Assembly: GCF_964253915.1 (NCBI RefSeq)
Contig: NZ_CAXUSG020000001.1
Coordinates: forward strand, 1 to 64,000
From: Metarhizobium sp964253915
GTDB lineage: Bacteria > Pseudomonadota > Alphaproteobacteria > Rhizobiales > Rhizobiaceae
Length of the DNA stretch: 64,000 nt
Reading direction: 5' to 3'
Shown: piece by piece, positions 42,222-50,946 of the stretch
Layout of the letters: each line of letters starts with the position of its first letter
Numbering within the stretch: the stretch's first letter is position 1
Notes under the pieces: generated by a model
Database searches by the model: none
What the model was told of the DNA's origin: nothing
What the model saw: only the letters and a program-made list of their open reading frames with translations
Made by a program: the position numbers and the translations under genes

Positions 42222-44096
42222 ATGAGCGATACCGAACCGACAACAGCGCAGGCGGGCCAGGGCGGCGCCGGATACCGCGTTCTGGCGCGCAAATATCGCC
42301 CCAAGGATTTTTCCGATCTCATGGTCGGCCAGGAGCCGATGGTCCGCACGCTCACCAATGCGTTCGAGACCGGCCGTATCGCCCAGGCCTACATGCTGAC
42401 CGGCGTGCGCGGCGTCGGCAAGACCACCACCGCCCGCATTCTCGCCCGCGCCCTGAACTACAAGACCGCCGAAATCGACAAGCCGACCATCGACCTGCGC
42501 CTGCCCGGCGAACATTGCCAGGCGATCATGGAAGGCCGGCATGTCGACGTCATCGAGATGGACGCCGCCTCGCATACCGGCATCGACGACATCAGGGAAA
42601 TCATCGAGCAGGTGCGCTACCGGCCGGTGTCGGCGCGTTACAAGGTCTATATCATCGACGAAGTGCACATGCTGTCGACGGCGGCCTTCAACGGCCTGCT
42701 GAAGACGCTCGAAGAACCGCCGGAGCATGTGAAATTTATCTTCGCCACCACGGAAATCCGCAAGGTGCCGATCACGGTCCTGTCGCGCTGCCAGCGTTTC
42801 GACCTGCGTCGCATCAGCGCTGCGGATCTCGTCGGGCTGTTTTCCACGATTGCCGCCAAGGAAAAGATTTCCGTCGATCCGGAAGCGCTGGCGATGATTG
42901 CGCGGGCCGCCGAAGGCTCGGCGCGCGACGGCTTGTCGCTGCTCGACCAGGCGATCGCCCATGGCGGCGGCGCGGTCGAGGCCGATGCCGTGCGCGCCAT
43001 GCTCGGCCTTGCCGACCGCGCCCGCATCGTCGATCTGTTTCAGCATGTGGTGAAGGGCGATGTCGCCGCGGCCCTGCAGGAATTTTCCGCCCAATACGAG
43101 GCCGGCGCCAATCCGAGCGTCGTTCTGACCGATCTTGCCGATTTCACCCATCTGGTCACCCGCCTCAAATATGTGCCCGAAGCGGTCAACGATCCATCGC
43201 TGAGCGAGATCGAGCGTACGCGCGGCCGGGAATTTTCCGAAAACATCGCGGTGACGACGCTGTCGCGCATCTGGCAGATGTTGCTGAAGGGCATTCCCGA
43301 GGTCGAGACGGCCTCGCGGCCGGCGGGTGCTGCCGAAATGGTGCTGATCCGGCTTGCGCATGCAGCCCACCTGCCGTCACCGGAAGATGCGGCGCGACGG
43401 CTGGCCGAACTGGCATCGGGCGAGGCGCCCGCACCGCGGTCCCCGGCGCCTTCCGGCAGCGGCGGCGGCACGCCGGTTGCTTATCAGTCTTCGGTTCTGG
43501 CAAGAGCGGCGGAAACCGCGCCGCCGCGTCCGGTGACGGCCCCCGTGACAATGCTTCGTGCCGTGCCGACCCCGGAAACGCGGCCTGAGCCTGCGCCGGT
43601 CGGCCGGGTGGAGATGGCGCCTGCAGCGCAGCCCGAGGCAAAGGTCAAGGTTGCCTCGCTCGCCGACATTGCCGACCTCTGCACCAAGAACCGCGATCCA
43701 AAACTTCGGGCTTTGCTGCGCGCCTTCGTGCGCCTCGTCAGCCTCGAACCCGGCCGCATCGAGATCAATCTGAAAGCCGATGCGCCGAAATCGATGGTCG
43801 GCGAGCTGCAGAAGCGGCTGGAGGAATGGACCGGCATCCGCTGGATGGTGATCCTCAGCCGCGAGGAAGGCGGACCGACGCTCACCGAGGCGGAAGAAAG
43901 CGACAAGGCGACCCGCCTGCAGGACGCCCGCCAGGACCCTGACGTTGCCGCCATCCTGTCGCGTTTCCCCGGCGCCAGGATCATCGACGTGCGCATCCGT
44001 GCGCCCGAGGCGGAAGAGGAAGAAAACCAGGCGCTGCCGGCCGCTGCCGAATCCGCCGAGGGCGACATCCTGCCCGGCGACGATATCGAATTCTAA
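42222..44096 (+). CDS. dnaX: DNA polymerase III subunit gamma/tau
   Basis: 624 aa. Clamp-loader ATPase with Walker A GVRGVGKTT near residue 61, DEVHML and sensor SRCQRFDLRRIS, then a helical collar and a C-terminal tau-like part rich in Pro/Ala (about 380-480) before the polymerase-binding region. The zinc module of other DnaX proteins keeps only one visible Cys (GEHCQAI). No obvious A-rich slippery site was noticed that would give a short gamma form. Followed by ybaB as in most bacteria. Confidence 0.94.
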   Translation: MSDTEPTTAQAGQGGAGYRVLARKYRPKDFSDLMVGQEPMVRTLTNAFETGRIAQAYMLTGVRGVGKTTTARILARALNYKTAEIDKPTIDLRLPGEHCQAIMEGRHVDVIEMDAASHTGIDDIREIIEQVRYRPVSARYKVYIIDEVHMLSTAAFNGLLKTLEEPPEHVKFIFATTEIRKVPITVLSRCQRFDLRRISAADLVGLFSTIAAKEKISVDPEALAMIARAAEGSARDGLSLLDQAIAHGGGAVEADAVRAMLGLADRARIVDLFQHVVKGDVAAALQEFSAQYEAGANPSVVLTDLADFTHLVTRLKYVPEAVNDPSLSEIERTRGREFSENIAVTTLSRIWQMLLKGIPEVETASRPAGAAEMVLIRLAHAAHLPSPEDAARRLAELASGEAPAPRSPAPSGSGGGTPVAYQSSVLARAAETAPPRPVTAPVTMLRAVPTPETRPEPAPVGRVEMAPAAQPEAKVKVASLADIADLCTKNRDPKLRALLRAFVRLVSLEPGRIEINLKADAPKSMVGELQKRLEEWTGIRWMVILSREEGGPTLTEAEESDKATRLQDARQDPDVAAILSRFPGARIIDVRIRAPEAEEEENQALPAAAESAEGDILPGDDIEF

Positions 44097-44117
44097 AAAG
44101 CTCAAAGGAGAAAACCG

Positions 44118-44441
44118 ATGCGCGACATCATGGGCATGATGGGCAAGGTCAAGGAAATGCAGGCCAAGATGGAACAGATGCAGGCGGAAATCGCCACTCT
44201 GGAAGTCGAAGGCAAGTCCGGCGGTGGTCTCGTGACGGTAAAACTCAACGGCAAGGGCGAAATGCTCGGCCTGAAGATCGATCCGTCGCTGTTCAAGGAA
44301 GACGAAGCCGAGATCCTCGAGGACCTGATCGTCGCCGCCCACAAGGATGCCAAGGGCAAGGCCGAGGCGATGACGGCGGAAAAGACCAAGGCGCTGACTG
44401 CCGGCCTGCCGATCCCGCCCGGTTTCAAGCTGCCGTTCTGA
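44118..44441 (+). CDS. ybaB: YbaB/EbfC-family nucleoid-associated protein
   Basis: 107 aa, normal length. Small dimeric DNA-binding protein with the family's MGKVKEMQAKMEQMQAEIAT N-terminal helix and GKGEMLGLKIDPSLF core. AAGGAGAA precedes the ATG. Co-transcribed with dnaX, 21 bp apart. Confidence 0.93.
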   Translation: MRDIMGMMGKVKEMQAKMEQMQAEIATLEVEGKSGGGLVTVKLNGKGEMLGLKIDPSLFKEDEAEILEDLIVAAHKDAKGKAEAMTAEKTKALTAGLPIPPGFKLPF

Positions 44442-44499
44442 TCTTTCTGACTGCGCCAAAACCATGCTAGTCTCCCCGCAAAACGCTGGGGAGGCCATC

Positions 44500-45111
44500 A
44501 TGACGCTGACATCGTTGCTTGTTTTTGCCGGCGCGCTGCTGGTCGCGGCCGGTTCGCCGGGCCCGAGCATTGCAGCACTCGTCGCCCGCGTGCTCTCCAA
44601 GGGGTACCGCGACGTGCTGCCCTTCCTCGCCGCGATGTGGATCGGCGAGGCCGTCTGGCTGTCCTTTGCTGTGGCCGGCCTGGCGACGATTGCCGAAACC
44701 TTCCACGTCGTCTTCGTGGCGATCAAGTGGCTCGGCGTCGCCTATCTGCTCTACCTCGCCTGGAAGATGTGGTTCGCGCCGGCAACGATGGGCGAGGATG
44801 CCTTGCCGGAACGGTCCTCTGCCGCAAAACTGTTCTTCGCCGGTCTGACGGTGACACTCGGCAATCCAAAGATCATGATGTTTTACGTCGCACTCCTGCC
44901 GTCGATCATCGATCTTGCCGGCGTCACACTCGTCGGCTGGGCCGAGTTGGTGGCGACCATGCTGGTGGTGCTGGTCGTCGTCGATTTCGTCTGGGTGGCG
45001 ACCGCCGCAAAGGCGCGACAATTCCTCAGGAGTCCGCGTGCGGTGCGTTTCGCCAATCGCGCCAGCGCCGGCGCCATGGCGGGCGCGGCTGTCGCCATCG
45101 CTTCGCGCTGA
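44500..45111 (+). CDS. LysE/RhtB-family exporter
   Basis: 203 aa inner-membrane protein with six predicted helices and the family signature GSPGPSIAALVARVLSKGYR. Middle segment FFAGLTVTLGNPKIMMFYVALLPS is typical. GGGGAGG lies 5 nt before the ATG at 44500, which decides the start. Probably exports an amino acid or similar solute. It sits between ybaB and recR, where other rhizobia usually have recR close by. Confidence 0.87.
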   Translation: MTLTSLLVFAGALLVAAGSPGPSIAALVARVLSKGYRDVLPFLAAMWIGEAVWLSFAVAGLATIAETFHVVFVAIKWLGVAYLLYLAWKMWFAPATMGEDALPERSSAAKLFFAGLTVTLGNPKIMMFYVALLPSIIDLAGVTLVGWAELVATMLVVLVVVDFVWVATAAKARQFLRSPRAVRFANRASAGAMAGAAVAIASR

Positions 45112-45723
45112 TCAGCCCGCGGTCAAAAGCTTGCGGATCTTGGCGCTGATCGGCGTCGAGAGATAACGGGCGTGGTCGGCTGCGGGTATGCGGCCGTAGG
45201 TTTCCATCAGTTCCGGCATAGTCACCTTTTCGCCGCCATAAGGCGTATGGCTGACGGGCATGCCCACCTGGACGACACCACCCGACAGCACCCGGCAATA
45301 GATGCCGGGCCGCCCGGCGCGAAAATACCGATTCACGAAGCCGGGGTCGTCCATGTGCGCAGCGAAGGTGGCGCAGGGAATGCGCGCGGAAGTGGCTTCC
45401 AGCACGATGTCGCCGAAAGCGAACCGGTCACCGACCGCAACAAGCCGGTTGTCGATACCCTCGATGACGAGGTTTTCGCCAAATGTGCCTGGCGGAATGG
45501 CTCGGCCGAGTTCGGCGGCCCACCAGTCGAGCGTCAGCGACCCCTCGACATAGACCGCCTGCTCGGGGCCGCCGTGATGCTTGCGGTTGCAGATCGCGTC
45601 GCCGACCAGGCCCTCGGTATCGATCAGCACCGGGCCGTTGACGGGGTGCTTGTCGATGCCGGTCTTGTAGCTCTTGCCGGGCAGGCGTTGGGCGGTGCCG
45701 GTGGAGACGGCGAGGATTTTCAT
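45112..45723 (-). CDS. MOSC-domain protein (YiiM-like)
   Basis: 203 aa. The MOSC fold is seen in KHHGGPEQAVYVEG, GTFGENLVIEGIDN and the conserved Cys region ARIPCATFAAHM. These proteins bind molybdenum cofactor-type ligands; YiiM relatives reduce N-hydroxylated compounds. Its stop touches the LysE stop (convergent). Divergent from recR. Confidence 0.86.
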   Translation of the reverse strand: MKILAVSTGTAQRLPGKSYKTGIDKHPVNGPVLIDTEGLVGDAICNRKHHGGPEQAVYVEGSLTLDWWAAELGRAIPPGTFGENLVIEGIDNRLVAVGDRFAFGDIVLEATSARIPCATFAAHMDDPGFVNRYFRAGRPGIYCRVLSGGVVQVGMPVSHTPYGGEKVTMPELMETYGRIPAADHARYLSTPISAKIRKLLTAG

Positions 45724-45781
45724 CGGTCAAACTCTCGTCAGGGTGATTCCTTCGCGGGAAAACATGGGATAAAAGCGCCGG

Positions 45782-46387
45782 ATGGCAAAGCGAGTCACAG
45801 GTCCTGAAATCGAAAAACTCATCCAGCTGCTGGCAAAGGTGCCGGGGCTGGGGCCGCGTTCCGCCCGCCGGGCGGCGCTGCATCTGGTGAAGAAGAAGGA
45901 CCAGCTTCTAGGTCCGTTGGCGCATGCCATGGGCGATGCCTACGACAAGGTGAAGGTCTGCTCTACCTGCGGCAATGTCGATACCATCGATCCCTGCACC
46001 GTCTGCACCGACATCCGCCGCGACCAGTCGGTAATCATCGTCGTCGAGGATGTCGCCGATCTCTGGGCGCTGGAGCGGGCGGGCGCCATGAATGCCGCCT
46101 ATCACGTGCTCGGCGGCACGCTGTCGCCGCTCGACGGCGTCGGCCCCGACGATCTCAACATCCGCGGCCTGATCGACCGCGTCCACGAAGGCGGCGTGCG
46201 CGAAATCATCATCGCCGTCAACGCCACCGTCGAGGGCCAGACGACGGCGCATTACATCACCGACCAACTCTCCGGGCTGGAGATCAAGATCACCCGCCTG
46301 GCGCACGGCGTTCCCGTCGGTGGCGAACTGGATTATCTCGATGAGGGAACGCTGACGGCGGCGCTGCGCGCCCGCACGGCAATCTAG
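45782..46387 (+). CDS. recR: Recombination protein RecR
   Basis: 201 aa, normal length. Zinc finger CSTCGNVDTIDPCTVC and the Toprim segment IIVVEDVADLWALERAG are both present, after the N-terminal helix-hairpin-helix LAKVPGLGPRSARRAALHL. Works with RecF and RecO at gaps; recF is in the same window at 30423. Confidence 0.95.
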   Translation: MAKRVTGPEIEKLIQLLAKVPGLGPRSARRAALHLVKKKDQLLGPLAHAMGDAYDKVKVCSTCGNVDTIDPCTVCTDIRRDQSVIIVVEDVADLWALERAGAMNAAYHVLGGTLSPLDGVGPDDLNIRGLIDRVHEGGVREIIIAVNATVEGQTTAHYITDQLSGLEIKITRLAHGVPVGGELDYLDEGTLTAALRARTAI

Positions 46388-46399
46388 GGGAGGAAACCT

Positions 46400-47638
46400 A
46401 TGCGGATATCGTCGGTCATTCTGCTTGTTGTCTCCGCCCTTTTCTCGCTGCCGGCGGCGGCGGCCGACAAGGCGGCCGTCGAAAAGCAGTTCCGCGCCTG
46501 GATCGCCAAGGACCTTTCCCCGGAAGCGGAAAAATCCGGCGTCTCGAAACAGACGATCACGGCGGCCTTCGACGGCGTTACACTGAATTGGGACTTGCCC
46601 GATCTCGTTCCCCCGGGTGAAAAGCCCAAGGGCGAGCAGAAGCAGAGCCAGGCCGAGTTTTCCTCGCCGGCCAGCTATTTTTCCGAAAAACGCCTGCAGG
46701 GCCTGGCCGCTTCCGGCAGGACGCTGGCGGCGACGCATGCTGCGACGCTGAAGAAGATCGAGCGCACCTACGGCGTCCCGGGGTCCGTCGTGCTGGCCAT
46801 CTGGGGCCGCGAAAGCGGTTTCGGCCGTGCCGCCATTCCTTATTCGGCTATCGAGGTGCTGGCCACCAAGGCCTTCATGTCGACGCGCAAGGATCTGTTC
46901 CGCCGCGAGCTGATCGCCGCGCTGCACATCATCGACGGCGGCGACGTCAAGGCCGGCGAGATGAAGGGTTCTTGGGCCGGCGCCATGGGCCAGCCGCAGT
47001 TCCTGCCGACCAGCTACCTAAAATATGCCGCCGATTTCGATGGCGACGGCCATCGCAACATCTGGACCTCGGTGCCCGACAGCCTCGCCTCGATCGCCAA
47101 CTACCTCGCCAAGAAGGGCTGGAAGGCGGATCGCGACTGGGGGTTCGAGGTGACGATCCCGGCGGGCGTCAGCTGCGCCCAGGAAGGTCCCGACCTCGCA
47201 AAACCGCTCGGCGACTGGGGCAAGCTCGGCATCAAGCGCATCACCGGCAAGGCGTTTCCATCCAATGAGGCGAAGGCCGAAAGCATGATGCTGTTGCCGG
47301 CCGGCCGGCATGGGCCGGAATTCATCGTCTCGCCGAATTTCTACGTCATCAAGGAATACAACAATTCCGACCTCTACGCCCTGTTCATCGGCAATCTCGC
47401 CGATCGCATCGCCTTCGGCTCCGGTCCTTTCAAGGCCGAATGGGGCAGCGTCGGCAAGATGTTGCGGTCGGATGTGCTCGCCATGCAGAAGGCACTGGTG
47501 GCCAAGGGTTACGATGTCGGCAAGGTCGACGGCCTGCCCGGATACAAGACCCGCCGGTCGCTCGGCGACTGGCAGCAGAAGAATGGCCTGCAGCCGAGTT
47601 GCTACCCCGATGAATCGTTGAAATCGGCGCTTCGGTAA
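46400..47638 (+). CDS. Membrane-bound or periplasmic lytic murein transglycosylase, MltB type
   Basis: 412 aa. A signal peptide (SVILLVVSALFSLPAAAA) leads to an SLT-2 catalytic domain: IWGRESGFGRAAIPYS with the catalytic Glu, and GAMGQPQFLPTSYLKYAADF. A C-terminal peptidoglycan-binding module spans about 350-412 (LAMQKALVAKGYDVGKVDG). No lipobox Cys is visible, so it is probably soluble periplasmic. Starts 12 bp after recR. Confidence 0.9.
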   Translation: MRISSVILLVVSALFSLPAAAADKAAVEKQFRAWIAKDLSPEAEKSGVSKQTITAAFDGVTLNWDLPDLVPPGEKPKGEQKQSQAEFSSPASYFSEKRLQGLAASGRTLAATHAATLKKIERTYGVPGSVVLAIWGRESGFGRAAIPYSAIEVLATKAFMSTRKDLFRRELIAALHIIDGGDVKAGEMKGSWAGAMGQPQFLPTSYLKYAADFDGDGHRNIWTSVPDSLASIANYLAKKGWKADRDWGFEVTIPAGVSCAQEGPDLAKPLGDWGKLGIKRITGKAFPSNEAKAESMMLLPAGRHGPEFIVSPNFYVIKEYNNSDLYALFIGNLADRIAFGSGPFKAEWGSVGKMLRSDVLAMQKALVAKGYDVGKVDGLPGYKTRRSLGDWQQKNGLQPSCYPDESLKSALR

Positions 47639-47645
47639 GCAGTTC

Positions 47646-47674
47646 TTGCTATTTGTACCGTTTCGGACTATATG
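47646..47674 (+). promoter_or_regulatory. Probable promoter of the rimP-nusA-infB operon
   Basis: TTGCTA (47646-47651), a 17-nt spacer and TATATG (47669-47674) give good agreement with the housekeeping promoter. Lies just after the transglycosylase gene and before a leader hairpin. Confidence 0.55.
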
Positions 47675-47702
47675 CGTCTCAAATTCTTGATCGGTAGATG
47701 AA

Positions 47703-47732
47703 GAGTGGGACCGCGAGGACCCGCTCTTTTTT
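47703..47732 (+). terminator. Terminator-like hairpin in the rimP leader
   Basis: GAGTGGG (47703-47709) pairs with CCCGCTC (47720-47726, one G-U) and six T follow. It sits about 30 nt after the candidate promoter and 140 nt before rimP, so it may be an attenuator of the nusA operon as well as the end of the upstream transcript. A structured rimP leader is reported for Rhizobiales; I did not verify a match. Confidence 0.65.
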
Positions 47733-47874
47733 ATTACCGCGATCATGAAACGATCGCTCCGTCCTGCATGTCGAGGCCCGAAATCGACGGGCAATCCTGC
47801 GGTGGAGCGAAGATGTCACGCGGCATTCCGATCATCCCGATGATGGCGGAGGCCGAACGCCAGGAGGGCGTCGA

Positions 47875-48486
47875 TTGTCGGAAATGACCGAACTGCAAGA
47901 AAACCATGAGCCGCGGCTGATCGTCGAGACCGGCGTCGACCTGCGCATCGCCGAAATCATCGAGCCGGTGATCGTCTCGATGGGTTACAAGCTGGTGCGC
48001 GTGCGCCTGCTCAACCAGAACGGCCTGACGCTGCAGATCATGGCGGAAAAGAACGACGGCACCATGACCGTCGAGGATTGCGAAACGCTGTCCATGGCGA
48101 TTTCACCGGTTTTGGATGTGGAAGATCCGGTCGATAAGGCGTATCATCTTGAAATGTCGTCCCCCGGGATCGACCGGCCGATGGTGCGCAAGTCGGATTT
48201 CTCCCGCTGGCTCGGGCACATCGTCAAGTGCGAGACGTCGATCCTGATCGACAACCGCAAGCGGTTCCGCGGCAAGATCGCCGATGTCGATGCCGACGGT
48301 TTTACGCTCGAGCGCGACCAGATCGCTTACGGCGAGGAGCCGCGTGTCGTCATTCCGTTCAGTGCGCTGGCAGAGGCCAAGCTCATCCTGACCGACGACC
48401 TGATCCGCGACGCGCTTCGGGCCGACAAGCTGGCCAAGGCTGAGGCGGCCAACCAGAACGAACAACAAGACGAGTCCTTCGAGTAA
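47875..48486 (+). CDS. rimP: Ribosome maturation factor RimP, TTG start
   Basis: 203 aa. Helps assemble the 30S subunit. Core VETGVDLRIAEIIEPVIVSMGYKL and ISPVLDVEDPVDKAYHLEMSSPG are typical. AGGAGGG is 6 nt before TTG at 47875, while the in-frame ATG at 47884 is 15 nt away, so TTG is the likely start. First gene of the conserved rimP-nusA-ylxR-infB operon. Confidence 0.92.
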   Translation: MSEMTELQENHEPRLIVETGVDLRIAEIIEPVIVSMGYKLVRVRLLNQNGLTLQIMAEKNDGTMTVEDCETLSMAISPVLDVEDPVDKAYHLEMSSPGIDRPMVRKSDFSRWLGHIVKCETSILIDNRKRFRGKIADVDADGFTLERDQIAYGEEPRVVIPFSALAEAKLILTDDLIRDALRADKLAKAEAANQNEQQDESFE

Positions 48487-48533
48487 ACGTCCCCTCCAAG
48501 AGGGCAACTCAATTCAGACGATGGAGACCGATA

Positions 48534-50156
48534 ATGGCAGTCAGTGCGAACCGGCTAGAACTTCTGCAGATTGCGGATGCTGTGGCGCGCGAAAAGGTGA
48601 TCGACCGGGAGATCGTTCTCGCTGCAATGGCTGATGCCATCCAGAAGGCGGCTCGCTCCCGCTACGGCACCGAATCGAACATCCGCGCCGACATCAACTC
48701 GAAGACCGGCGAAATCCGCCTGCAGCGTCTTCTGGAAGTGGTCGAGAAGGCCGACGATTATTCGACGCAGATCCCGCTGGAGCTTGCCCGCGACCGCAAT
48801 CCGGACGCCAAGCTTGGCGATTTCATCGCCGATCCGCTGCCGCCGATGGATTTCGGCCGCATCGCCGCCCAGTCTGCCAAGCAGGTCATCGTCCAGAAGG
48901 TGCGTGAAGCCGAGCGCGATCGCCAGTTCGACGAATTCAAGGATCGCATCGGCGAAATCATCAACGGCACGGTCAAGCGCGTCGAATACGGCAACGTCAT
49001 CGTCGATCTCGGTCGTGGCGAAGGCATCATCCGCCGCGACGAAATGATCCCGCGCGAAAACATGCGTTACGGCGATCGCGTCCGCGCTTTCGTTTACGAC
49101 GTCCGTCGCGAACAGCGCGGCCCGCAGATCTTCCTGTCGCGTACCCATCCGCAGTTCATGGTGAAGCTCTTCACCATGGAAGTGCCGGAAATCTACGACG
49201 GCATCATCCAGATCAAGTCGGTCGCCCGCGATCCGGGTTCGCGTGCGAAAATCGCCGTCATCTCCAATGACTCGTCGATCGATCCGGTCGGCGCCTGCGT
49301 CGGTATGCGCGGTAGCCGCGTCCAGGCCGTCGTCGGCGAGTTGCAGGGTGAAAAGATCGACATCATTCCGTGGTCCAACGAGCCGGCGAACTTCGTCGTC
49401 AACGCTCTGCAGCCGGCGGAAGTCTCCAAGGTGGTTCTCGATGAGGATGCCGAGCGCATCGAAGTCGTGGTGCCGGACGAGCAGCTGTCGCTGGCCATCG
49501 GCCGCCGCGGCCAGAACGTCCGCCTCGCATCGCAGCTGACCGGCTGGGACATCGACATCATGACGGAGCAGGAAGAGTCCGAGCGCCGCCAGAAGGAATT
49601 CAACGAGCGCACCAACCTGTTCATGGACGCGCTCGACGTCGACGAAATGGTCGGCCAGGTGCTGGCGTCCGAAGGTTTTGCCGCCGTCGAGGAACTGGCC
49701 TACGTCGATCTCGACGAAATCTCTTCGATCGACGGTTTCGACGACGATACCGCCGTCGAGATCCAGACCCGTGCCCGCGAATTCCTCGACCGCCTCGAAG
49801 CCGAGATGGACGAGAAGCGCAAGAAGCTCGGCGTTGCCGACGAACTGCGCAACATCGATGGCATGACGGCGCAGATGATGGTCGCCCTTGGCGAAGACGG
49901 CATCAAGTCGATCGAAGACTTTGCCGGCTGCGCTGCCGACGATCTCGTCGGCTGGTCGGAGCGCAAGGATGGCGAGACGAAGAAGTTCGAGGGCCTGTTC
50001 TCGAAGTTCGACGTATCGCGTGTCGAGGCTGAGAACATGATCGTCCAGGCGCGCCTTGCAGCCGGCTGGATCACCGAAGAGGACCTGGCTGCCGAACAGG
50101 CTGCCGAGGAAGCCGGAGAAGTCGAGGACGGTGACACCGCTGAGCAGGACGCGTGA
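48534..50156 (+). CDS. nusA: Transcription termination/antitermination protein NusA
   Basis: 540 aa. N-terminal RNA polymerase-binding domain, an S1 domain at about residues 135-200 (GTVKRVEYGNVIVDLGRGEG), two KH domains (GMRGSRVQAVVGELQGEKID and LAIGRRGQNVRLASQLTGWD) and two acidic C-terminal repeats around helix-hairpin-helix motifs (ILASEGF-like, EDFAGCAADDLVGW). Its stop overlaps the next start in TGATG. Confidence 0.96.
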   Translation: MAVSANRLELLQIADAVAREKVIDREIVLAAMADAIQKAARSRYGTESNIRADINSKTGEIRLQRLLEVVEKADDYSTQIPLELARDRNPDAKLGDFIADPLPPMDFGRIAAQSAKQVIVQKVREAERDRQFDEFKDRIGEIINGTVKRVEYGNVIVDLGRGEGIIRRDEMIPRENMRYGDRVRAFVYDVRREQRGPQIFLSRTHPQFMVKLFTMEVPEIYDGIIQIKSVARDPGSRAKIAVISNDSSIDPVGACVGMRGSRVQAVVGELQGEKIDIIPWSNEPANFVVNALQPAEVSKVVLDEDAERIEVVVPDEQLSLAIGRRGQNVRLASQLTGWDIDIMTEQEESERRQKEFNERTNLFMDALDVDEMVGQVLASEGFAAVEELAYVDLDEISSIDGFDDDTAVEIQTRAREFLDRLEAEMDEKRKKLGVADELRNIDGMTAQMMVALGEDGIKSIEDFAGCAADDLVGWSERKDGETKKFEGLFSKFDVSRVEAENMIVQARLAAGWITEEDLAAEQAAEEAGEVEDGDTAEQDA

Positions 50157-50845
50157 TGAACGCGGCCCAATCGGACGAATTGCCGGGAGATGATGGCGTT
50201 GCAGGTGGAGAGATGAACGGTCGCACGTGCATCGTCACCCGCGAAAGCGGCACGCCGGAAACGCTGATCCGCTTTGTCGCCGCGCCTGACGGCGCGGTGG
50301 TACCCGACCTGAAGCGCGAGCTTCCCGGCCGGGGTTGTTGGGTGAAGGCCGAGCGCGCCCTGGTCGACAAGGCGGTGGCGAAGAGGCTTTTCGCCCGGGC
50401 CTTGAAGGCGGATGTCAAGGCGTCGGACGATCTCGGTGCCATGGTCGACAGGCTGCTCGTCAAGCAGCTGACCGGGATGATGAACCTCGCCCGCAAGGCG
50501 GGGCAACTGGTCATCGGCTCGATGAAGGTCGATGCCGCCGTGCGATCGGGGGAGGCGCTTGCCGTCTTTCACTCGCTGGATGCCGCCGACGACGGCGTGA
50601 GAAAAATCGACCAGGCCCGCAAGGCCTGGCACCTCGGAATGGAAACCGAGGAGGAAATACCTTCGTTTCGCTTCTTCAACGATGCGGAATTGGAGGAACT
50701 GATGGGCCAGAATGCTTTTATCCATGCCGCAGCGCTTGCAGGGCAGGCGGGTGAGGGTGTAGTGAAGCGCGCAAACCTGCTCGAACAGTACCGCAATGGC
50801 GGTCAGTCCCGGGCATCTGGCGGCGCTGGCCGGCAAAGGCAATGA
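50156..50845 (+). CDS. YlxR-type RNA-binding protein fused to an L7Ae-like domain
   Basis: 229 aa. The N-terminal YlxR (DUF448) part has RTCIVTRESGTPETLIRFVA and LPGRGCWV; the C-terminal half (about 100-190) is an L7Ae/YlxQ-like domain (KQLTGMMNLARKAGQLVIGS). In many bacteria these are two genes. The ATG at 50156 overlaps the nusA stop by one base; a GTG at 50153 is the alternative. Confidence 0.86.
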   Translation: MNAAQSDELPGDDGVAGGEMNGRTCIVTRESGTPETLIRFVAAPDGAVVPDLKRELPGRGCWVKAERALVDKAVAKRLFARALKADVKASDDLGAMVDRLLVKQLTGMMNLARKAGQLVIGSMKVDAAVRSGEALAVFHSLDAADDGVRKIDQARKAWHLGMETEEEIPSFRFFNDAELEELMGQNAFIHAAALAGQAGEGVVKRANLLEQYRNGGQSRASGGAGRQRQ

Positions 50846-50946
50846 CGCGGTCACCGGCGGGAGCCGGGCGCGGGATCGAGATACAGGAATTGAACGACAG
50901 GTGTTGATGGGTCGCCATCCGCTCCTGTCCGAAGGAACGGAACGGA

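Noticed and set aside
42222..44096. Programmed frameshift in dnaX giving a short gamma form
   Set aside because: No run of A residues with a following hairpin like that of E. coli dnaX was noticed.
47705..47887. 60-residue open frame upstream of rimP
   Set aside because: It runs through the terminator-like hairpin and has no ribosome site; more likely leader RNA.
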